From: a virus
Length of the DNA stretch: 25,849 nt
Reading direction: 5' to 3' (one strand)
IMG/VR virus record: IMGVR_UViG_3300043425_000765
Coordinates: 1-25,849 of that record
The notes under the pieces were generated by a model. That model worked only from the letters and a program-made list of their open reading frames with translations, did no database searches and had not been told where the DNA came from. The translations under genes and the position numbers were made by a program. This document shows, piece after piece, positions 1-5,700 of this stretch. How positions within the stretch are numbered: position 1 is the first letter of the stretch; each line of letters starts with the position of its first letter.

Positions 1-12
1 AAGATATTTTAC

Positions 13-33
13 CAAACAAATAAAATTTGTTTG
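13..33. repeat. Perfect 9-bp inverted repeat, AT-rich
   Basis: CAAACAAAT (13-21) and its exact reverse complement (25-33) are separated by AAA. The site lies beyond the terminator that closes the 66-residue gene, so it probably belongs to whatever follows to the left of the window. It could be an operator or a weak hairpin. The TTTG on the minus strand inside it could be a Bacteroidota -33 element, but the matching -7 region falls off the window. Confidence 0.5.
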
Positions 34-39
34 ACTGCA

Positions 40-73
40 AAAAATAAAAAACCCCGACGTAGAAACGCCGGGG
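40..73 (-). terminator. Intrinsic terminator after the 66-residue gene
   Basis: CCCCGACGT (52-60) pairs with ACGCCGGGG (65-73) with one internal mismatch and a four-base loop. Read on the minus strand, the stem is followed at once by a T-rich tract (complement of 40-51). This is a classic rho-independent terminator for leftward transcription, placed 35 bases past the stop of the 66-residue gene. Its core of 14 bases is identical to the core of the hairpin at 353-366. Confidence 0.85.
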
Positions 74-108
74 ATAGGTGTCTGTATGCTGTAGGATTTC
101 AAAGATAG

Positions 109-309
109 TCAGAACTTTGTTTTTTTCAGATCAGCGATCATGTTTTTTATTCCTGCTTTGATCGCTTCCCGGTCCTGATCCGTCCAGGTGATGGGTTTTT
201 TGTTCCCATCTTTGCCCCGCATTTTGTGGTAATAAATTTTAACCCCAGGGGCGTATTTTGGGAAAAACTGTGCAGCTGGGACCAGCTTGAAAAATTCGTC
301 AGTGTTCAT
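109..309 (-). CDS. Small protein of unknown function, own transcription unit (moron-like)
   Basis: This gene encodes 66 residues that match no family I recognise. The protein is basic (many Lys), has no signal peptide or membrane segment, and begins with an acidic/aromatic stretch (MNTDEFFKLV). It ends in a probable amphipathic helix (residues about 41-65, DQDREAIKAGIKNMIADLKK). It is the last gene of the window. Unlike every upstream gene, it is isolated: a terminator-like hairpin lies before it (342-371), a promoter-like sequence sits directly in front of its ATG (314-344), and a strong terminator follows (40-73). That layout is typical of phage morons, which are often expressed from the prophage and change host behaviour, such as superinfection exclusion or fitness. 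The role is inferred from context only. The start follows the -7 element by four bases, so the mRNA may be leaderless. Confidence 0.72.
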   Translation of the reverse strand: MNTDEFFKLVPAAQFFPKYAPGVKIYYHKMRGKDGNKKPITWTDQDREAIKAGIKNMIADLKKTKF

Positions 310-313
310 GGCG

Positions 314-344
314 CTAAATTAGTATGATTTCGCATACTAACAAA
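314..344 (-). promoter_or_regulatory. Bacteroidota-type promoter for the 66-residue gene
   Basis: On the minus strand TTTG (341-344) is followed after exactly 19 bases by TAATTTAG (314-321). The Bacteroidota consensus is TTTG-N19-21-TAnnTTTG, so the match is complete at -33 and misses one base at -7. It lies between the late-operon hairpin and the ATG at 309. Transcription would start within a few bases of the ATG. Confidence 0.62.
319..340. promoter_or_regulatory. Operator-like palindrome inside the promoter spacer
   Basis: TTAGTATG (319-326) and CATACTAA (333-340) form a perfect 8-bp inverted repeat with a 6-base spacer. It fills the spacer between the -33 and -7 elements and overlaps the -7 element. 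That position is where a dimeric repressor would block polymerase. No regulator is identified; a small ribbon-helix-helix-like protein is encoded at 17774-17992 but no link is shown. Confidence 0.55.
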
Positions 345-371
345 ATTGGCCAGACGTAGAAACGCCCGGCC
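342..371 (-). terminator. Hairpin ending the late operon after the endolysin
   Basis: GGCCAGACGT (348-357) pairs with ACGCCCGGCC (362-371), with two mismatches and a four-base loop. On the minus strand it is followed by AATTTTG, a short T-run. It shares 14 identical bases (353-366) with the terminator at 52-73. It sits 26 bases past the endolysin stop, and the T-run doubles as the -33 region of the next promoter. Confidence 0.62.
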
Positions 372-397
372 ATCCAAACACTGCACATGAGAACAGG

Positions 398-901
398 TTA
401 TATCCGGACGTATCCGGACGGGTCAATTTTCTTTTTTTGATGTAGTGCCAACAGCTGGCGAACAGAATAACCGAACGTTTTCTGGAAATGCGGGGGATCC
501 GAAAATTTCCAGTCACCGCCCCACTCCCAGCCATAACTTTTGAAAATGGCGACCACCTCCATCCAGTCAGATATTTTATCCCCGTCAAAATCGCTTTTGA
601 CGTCCCATACGGCCCGGTCATAATCGCCGTCACCGTCAACGTCATGGATCAGTACAATGTCCACTGCCAGGCCATAATTGTGCCAGCTGTAGCCACCGCG
701 CGCCCTGGTGACTATCTTCCCCGGCTTTGTCCGCCCCTGGGCGTAAATGGCGTCCTGTTCAGCTATGGTTCGAAGGGTGAAGGCGAATCGACAGATCGCG
801 CGGCCAGTTAGGACCTGGCAAATTTCATCGTAGATTTGGCGGGCTTCCTTTCGGACTTTTGGATGTAGTTTTTCGATCCGTTCCAGCGTGATTTTATCCA
901 T
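398..901 (-). CDS. Endolysin, M15-type D-Ala/L-Ala-D-Glu peptidase with calcium-loop motifs
   Basis: The 167-residue protein should cleave peptide cross-links or stems of peptidoglycan at lysis. The M15 (VanY-like) zinc signature is present: SWHNYGLAVD (residues about 72-81) supplies His and Asp ligands and DPPHF (about 136-140) supplies the last His. Between these lie two Asp-rich loops of EF-hand/dockerin style, HDVDGDGDYD and SDFDGDKISD. This is reminiscent of the calcium-controlled T5 endolysin, so activity may depend on calcium. There is no signal peptide, which fits a holin-released enzyme. Length is normal for phage M15 lysins. It is the last gene of the main late operon and overlaps the upstream 91-residue gene by 8 bases; a hairpin follows it. 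Confidence 0.93.
   Translation of the reverse strand: MDKITLERIEKLHPKVRKEARQIYDEICQVLTGRAICRFAFTLRTIAEQDAIYAQGRTKPGKIVTRARGGYSWHNYGLAVDIVLIHDVDGDGDYDRAVWDVKSDFDGDKISDWMEVVAIFKSYGWEWGGDWKFSDPPHFQKTFGYSVRQLLALHQKKKIDPSGYVRI
401..420. repeat. Exact 10-bp tandem duplication at the endolysin 3' end
   Basis: TATCCGGACG occurs twice in direct succession at 401-410 and 411-420, immediately before the endolysin stop codon in reading direction. It encodes the last residues of the enzyme (SGYVRI). It may be a simple slippage duplication; no function is evident. Confidence 0.6.
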
Positions 902-1169
902 CCATTTTTGATTTTATGTACAGTTTGATCCCGACGGCCCGAACGGTCCCTTCTACCAGGTTGGCGACTTTCAGCCTGCAGTCCCCGTTAAAATATTTGA
1001 CCGGCTGATCCTGGGCGATCTGAAAGGCGCGCTGTGTGACCTCCTCCCAGGTCATGGGTTCGGTTTTGTCAACGTCGTTCATGTTGACAGATAGCAAAAC
1101 GTATTTTCTTTCCTGTGCCTGTTCCATGGATTTATGTTGAATGAGTTTATCGACAGCGCGCCAGATCAT
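894..1169 (-). CDS. Small hypothetical protein in the lysis region
   Basis: This gene encodes a soluble-looking protein of up to 91 residues with no family I recognise. It has no signal peptide or membrane segment. The middle (MTWEEVTQRAFQIAQ) looks helical and the C-terminal part (CRLKVANLVEGTVRAVGIKL) looks like a beta/alpha segment. The first ATG gives a 6-base gap to the upstream membrane protein. A second ATG at 1127 has the A-rich leader seen before other starts here and would give 77 residues, so the N-terminus is uncertain. The gene overlaps the endolysin start by 8 bases, so the two are probably translationally coupled. Confidence 0.65.
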   Translation of the reverse strand: MIWRAVDKLIQHKSMEQAQERKYVLLSVNMNDVDKTEPMTWEEVTQRAFQIAQDQPVKYFNGDCRLKVANLVEGTVRAVGIKLYIKSKMDG

Positions 1170-1175
1170 TGGGCA

Positions 1176-1706
1176 TTATTTGAATCTAATCACGGCCCAC
1201 CCGACGTTCGTGATGATCAATAACGCGATCAGGCCGTACATTGTCCAGTCCCTTTCCCGCTTCGCGCTTTTGAATTCCTGCAGCTGTTCATCCCTTTCGG
1301 ATAGTTGGCCGTTCATGTAGGAAATCTGTCGTTCCATCGTTTGGACCCCTGTGCGGTCAATAATGGTTTTCAGGACCGTATCCGGCAAATGGACCGCGTA
1401 TTTTTGTTTTGTGATGGCCATCTGGCCGTCAATGAATCCCTGGGCGTATCCGCTCCGCCGGTCGTACACCGTGTCAATAATGGGGACGGGATAGTACACC
1501 GAATCCACCCCCCCAGGGATGACGATGGCGATGGTGTCCAGGATGCAGGGATACAAGTCACGAACCACTGGGACCATGGCATCCACCAGGGGACGTTTGG
1601 CCTGGACCCTTTCCAGGGCGCGCTGGTCATTTTTTGCGACGCTGCACTGGATAAAGGCAAGGTAGCCCACCAAAATGGCGGCCACCATTGCCATCCGGGA
1701 AATCAT
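1176..1706 (-). CDS. Membrane protein of the lysis cassette, possible unimolecular spanin
   Basis: The 176-residue protein has an N-terminal hydrophobic segment (residues 4-20), a Cys at 21, a periplasmic-looking middle, a helical coiled-coil-like stretch (about 122-153) and a C-terminal transmembrane helix (about 156-172) ending in a short basic tail. A lipoprotein-type N-terminus combined with a C-terminal membrane helix is the layout of one-piece spanins such as T1 gp11, which fuse inner and outer membranes after peptidoglycan is cut. Its position between holin candidate and endolysin supports this. The lipobox is poor, however: Gln precedes the Cys. The N-terminus could instead be a plain membrane anchor, so the spanin role is an inference. 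It overlaps the upstream holin candidate by 4 bases. Confidence 0.72.
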   Translation of the reverse strand: MISRMAMVAAILVGYLAFIQCSVAKNDQRALERVQAKRPLVDAMVPVVRDLYPCILDTIAIVIPGGVDSVYYPVPIIDTVYDRRSGYAQGFIDGQMAITKQKYAVHLPDTVLKTIIDRTGVQTMERQISYMNGQLSERDEQLQEFKSAKRERDWTMYGLIALLIITNVGWAVIRFK

Positions 1707-1891
1707 TGCTTCACCTCCCCGCCGGTGACGTTGTTATCCTTTGCGGCGATCAGGCCCAGGGCCGTCAATACCGACGTGATGGATACGGCCTGATCAGATG
1801 TGATCCAGCCCAGATACGCCGCGGCGGCGATCAGTCCAACAGCCACGCCTGACAGGGTGGTTTTCCAGTTTTTAGTGATTACTGTTTTCAT
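1703..1891 (-). CDS. Holin candidate (two membrane helices)
   Basis: The 62-residue protein has a short basic N-terminus, a first hydrophobic helix (about residues 13-31), a small polar turn (TSDQA) and a second hydrophobic stretch (about 35-50). The tail is polar (KDNNVTGGEVKQ). The size, two-helix topology and location just before the endolysin genes fit a small phage holin that forms lesions in the inner membrane and times lysis. Similar short proteins with a KDNNVTGG-like tail are common in phages, although usually annotated only as hypothetical or holin. It overlaps both neighbours by 4 bases, so the lysis genes appear tightly coupled. Confidence 0.7.
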   Translation of the reverse strand: MKTVITKNWKTTLSGVAVGLIAAAAYLGWITSDQAVSITSVLTALGLIAAKDNNVTGGEVKQ

Positions 1892-2127
1892 TGTTTATCC
1901 TGTTTGTTTTGTAAAGTGATTTTGATTTCATTGATCCCGTCCTGCAGTTTGTCCAGCTTTGTGCTGGTTTGTTCATCAGTACGTTCACGGGCGTTCATCC
2001 TCATTTCCAATGCCGAAAGACGGACATCAGTATTTTTCCAAAATGTCAGAACGACGCCGATTATTACGATGCTGGCGGTCAACAGTTCGCCCATCGTTAT
2101 CCCGGCTTTTGCTTTCGGCATTTCCAT
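1888..2127 (-). CDS. Small membrane-anchored coiled-coil protein, lysis accessory candidate
   Basis: The 79-residue protein has a short N-terminal tail, one transmembrane helix (about residues 13-30) and a charged, helical C-terminal half (about 33-79) with coiled-coil character (RLSALEMRMNARER, then LDKLQDGINEIKITL). The topology suggests an inner-membrane protein with a helical domain on one side. Small anchored coiled-coil proteins of this kind often sit beside holins and may act as antiholins or lysis accessories. No family is firmly recognised. It overlaps the holin candidate by 4 bases. Confidence 0.65.
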   Translation of the reverse strand: MEMPKAKAGITMGELLTASIVIIGVVLTFWKNTDVRLSALEMRMNARERTDEQTSTKLDKLQDGINEIKITLQNKQDKQ

Positions 2128-2148
2128 CCGATGAAATTGTGGGGGTGA

Positions 2149-2568
2149 TCAATTTGATGTAGTGGTTCCAGATGCAGCGGCCTGACGTGCTGCCTGGCGG
2201 GCGCCGGCGGCTGTCCTTTCCTGCAGCTTTAGGGCTTTCAGGGTCAATCTTAACGCCGTGTCTGGATGATCGTTTTTCTTTACATACTGATCGTAATCCG
2301 CGCCAGTGATGTCGATGTTTCCATTTGCGACGACCACGCCCAGGCTGTCCGAAATTTCATAGTAAACGCGGGCAGTGGTTTTGTAGTCATCAAAAACGCA
2401 AACCAGATTAATGTCGGACGCATCAAATTGCTGGCCGTTTTTCCAGATCTTGAATTCCTTAATCGGTTTTTTTTCTCTGACCGGTTGCGCCGGCTTTGTG
2501 CTGTCTGTTTGCGCCATCGCCATCATCCCGATGAACAGCGCCATCATCATCATTCCTGTTTTTTTCAT
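2149..2568 (-). CDS. Exported protein of unknown function with Ala-rich C-terminus
   Basis: The 139-residue protein starts with a clear signal peptide (residues 1-19, Met-rich, ending MMAMA before QTDST), with the cleavage style typical of Bacteroidota. The mature part has a Lys/Pro-rich linker, a central beta-rich segment (about 45-100, FDDYKTTARVYYEIS and GNIDITGADYD) and an Ala/Arg-rich helical tail (ARQAARQAAASG). The central part resembles small phage proteins near tail fibres, but I cannot name a family. It lies between fibre and lysis genes and overlaps the preceding small gene by 4 bases. It may act in the envelope or be a virion-associated protein; neither is shown. Confidence 0.7.
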   Translation of the reverse strand: MKKTGMMMMALFIGMMAMAQTDSTKPAQPVREKKPIKEFKIWKNGQQFDASDINLVCVFDDYKTTARVYYEISDSLGVVVANGNIDITGADYDQYVKKNDHPDTALRLTLKALKLQERTAAGARQAARQAAASGTTTSN

Positions 2569-2780
2569 TTGTTTGTATTTTGATTTTGTTCTGTGACTTG
2601 TTTTGCAATTTTAGCGCGGATCTGCTCTGATGTTTTTGCTGGCAATTCCCCCAAAGCGTCATAAATAACCTGTATTTCTTGCGCTGAAAGATCCAATTTG
2701 TAATTTTTCGGCTGTGTGCCGAATCCAAAACAAATGATAATTGCTGTAAAAATTCCGATGCTTTTGATTGTCTGTTTCAT
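2565..2780 (-). CDS. Small exported or membrane-anchored protein downstream of the tail fibre
   Basis: The 71-residue protein has a hydrophobic N-terminal segment (about residues 6-20) that could be a signal peptide or an anchor. A polar helical part follows (LSAQEIQVIYDALGELPAK) and the C-terminus is Gln/Asn/Lys-rich. It is unlike any family I recognise. It starts 12 bases after the tail fibre gene, with an A-rich leader (AAACAAATACACAC before ATG), and overlaps the next gene by 4 bases. The helical segment resembles small fold units in proteins of other phages, but this is not enough for a name. Confidence 0.6.
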   Translation of the reverse strand: MKQTIKSIGIFTAIIICFGFGTQPKNYKLDLSAQEIQVIYDALGELPAKTSEQIRAKIAKQVTEQNQNTNK

Positions 2781-2792
2781 GTGTGTATTTGT

Positions 2793-5700
2793 TTAGTATG
2801 TTGCTGCCAAAAGTTTGTATTTAACCCCGTTTATTTCAACCTGTACATATCCAGTTGCTGTGGGTGCTGTCGTTACATATTCACCCAGTTTCCACGGGCG
2901 CGCTGTGCCATCTGTAGGCGCCGCTGTTATGACTTCAGCATTTTTTGTTACCCTGAAACTTTTACTTCCATCTGTAAGGTTCAAAAAATTTGAAGATGAC
3001 CCAGATGCTGTATTTGTAATCAGCATGTATATACCATTGACATTTGCCGTTGTATTCCATGTTGATTGTAAATTCAAAATGTCCCCACCATTATTCCCAG
3101 TAAATGTTGAACCTGTTACCGTAATTGGTGAAACGTTAGTTGTATTTGATATGGCTAAAACGGTCGTATCTAAATATAAACCTTTCAAACTTGATGACTG
3201 ATTATTTACAAAAAATACTGGGCCTTTAACCACTAAACTGGCCGCGTATGTTGAAACGTCCACCATGCCAATAGTGACTTCCTGCGAAAAATATGATCTT
3301 CCGGATACTTGTAAAATTTCCCCATTATTTGTGTTACTGGTTGTCCCTATAAGTAATTCCCCGGATGCGCTTATTGTAGCCCTGACTGTGCTATTTGTCG
3401 CAAATTGTAAAGGTTTGTCATAACCTGAACCGACGACGGCGGCGTATGATGATGAACCCGTGAAAATGGATCCGCCCGTTGAACTTTCGGCACCGTACAA
3501 CAGCCAGGCATTTGAACTGTAAATCTGTGCAGCGATGTCGGACGTTCCAGATCTGGCGATGTTATGCCCGATAGAAACGTTTGCAGTTACGTCAATCTTC
3601 CCAGTGACGCGGGTGTTCCCGTTGACGTCCAGCTGGTATCCGTTGTCGCCTGGGGATGCACCTATAAATACGCGCCCGTTATTGAAAATTCGCATCCGCT
3701 CCGTGTTATTGGTGCCGAAAATCATTGCGCTATTTGCGCGCTGGTATAAATAAGCATCAGCGACACTGGTGCCGCCGAGTAATCCAATATCGAAACCGAT
3801 AGTATTTGCAGTATTCCGATACAATGTTTGAGCAATCCCGTCCAGTATAAATTGCCCGTTTGTAAACATATTCCCTGCGACATTCAATTTATATGATCCC
3901 GGGCTGTTTGTCCCGATGCCGACGTTCCCAGATTGCGTAAATCGCACCCGTTCGGCAGGGCTTCCAGTGTTGGACGTGCTGATCACCAGATCATCGCTGT
4001 TCGCAGTTCTGCCGAAAAACATATCTGATGCAGCCACGCCCTGAAAATTGAATCCGGAAAAACGGGTGTTGTCACCTTTGCCGATGTAGTTCAGGCCCGT
4101 CGCCGCTGTCAATGCTGTGGCGCCTTGATTGCTTCGATAATTTCCATCGACGATCAAATTTGAATTGCTGTAAATTTCACCGATGACTTGCAGGGCATAT
4201 CCATAATCTGTGGACGATGTATTTATACCCACTCGTCTGTTGTTAAATACTCTAAAGGCTTCAGCGAATCCAGCGTTTCTGAAAATTGTTGCCCCGTCTG
4301 GGTTATCAACGTAAATGTTGTTGTCTGTAAACAGCATGATTTTCGCTGCATCTGTTCCGCCTGTGCTGTTTTTCCATTTTAATTGATTCCCATTTTCAAA
4401 TATTTGATTGCCGTTGACGTGCAGTTTTGAAACGGGGCTGGTGGTGCCGATTCCGATGTTCCCATAGGGATATGTAATATTTCGATAGCCTATATTATCC
4501 CCCGCAAAAATATCGACGCGCCTATTTGATCCCGTTGCGCTGGGGCGTAATTGTGTCAGAAAATACAAGGATCCCAAGGTGGCATCTGTTCCGGCCCTTA
4601 ATGCTAAATTGCTGTAATTAGCGTCATTTGGCGCGGTGTAATTGTTTACGTTCAGATCCCCGCCGTTGACGTCCAATTTCGCGCCTGGGAAATTTGTACC
4701 AATTCCAACATTTCCGCCCTCATTTATTCGCATTTTTATTGATGGCGATGTTGTACCAGTGACCAAACTGATCCCGTTTGTGTAACCTGTTCGCGGGTTT
4801 GCCTGTATTATTGTTTCGCCATAGTTATCAAACGGAAACGACCCCCCGACATTGCTGGCATAAATAAAACCTTGCGCGCCTCCGCCGTCGTTATTTAGGG
4901 CAAAATCACTGTCGTAGAAAGTTGTCCTGTTTGTTGATGCGGTCCGTAAAACGCCTAATATTCGTTCACTCCCAGGGACTGAAAGTTTTGCCGTTGGGGA
5001 TGTCGTACCAATCCCTACATTTCCGCTGGTCGTCGCAAAGTTTGCCCCGTTGACGGATCGCATGGTTCCGTTCACGTCGAATTGATACCCGGCGTCGGCG
5101 GTTGTATTTAATAATAATCGCCCCTCTGTGGATAGGCTCATTTTTTCAACATGCCCGCCAAAATCAAAATTGGCGTAACCAAATTTCAATGACCCGTTTA
5201 GGTCTTGAATGTATGACATGTATTGCGCCGTGTTTGAATTGATTAAAGAAATTGTCGGCCTTGCGTTTGCTGTTGATGTTCGTATTGCTATGCCCCTATA
5301 ATTGGAAACATTATCAACCATTAATTTATTCCCTGACGCCTGTGCGCTGCCAATAATAATATTTGTACCCTCTTCAAATATTTGTGAATTACCCAGCGTA
5401 TTCGCCGCTGTCCATTTCGGGATGTAGTTTGTAGTCCCGGATCCGTTTGTTTTTCCTGATCCTAAACTGTCGACAGCTTTCTGTACTCTGGCCCTGGTGG
5501 CGATGGCCGCCGTATCGACCAGCAATGACTGGCCGGATTTTGTCAGGCCGTATCCTGCAGCCCGGATGTATGGCGACAGCATGCTGGACGTATCTGAAAT
5601 GTTCACTTTCAGATTGATCCTATTTGACAGACCCAGGGTGTCAGCTTTTCGCAAATATGGCGTCAGCATGGCGGTGGTATCTGATTTTCGCAGATACGGG

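Noticed and set aside
2793-3300. S74-type self-cleaving chaperone at the fibre C-terminus
   Set aside because: GIGT-type fibres often end in one, but the Ser/Lys catalytic motif region is not visible; the protein ends in a short VEINGVKYKL strand segment instead.
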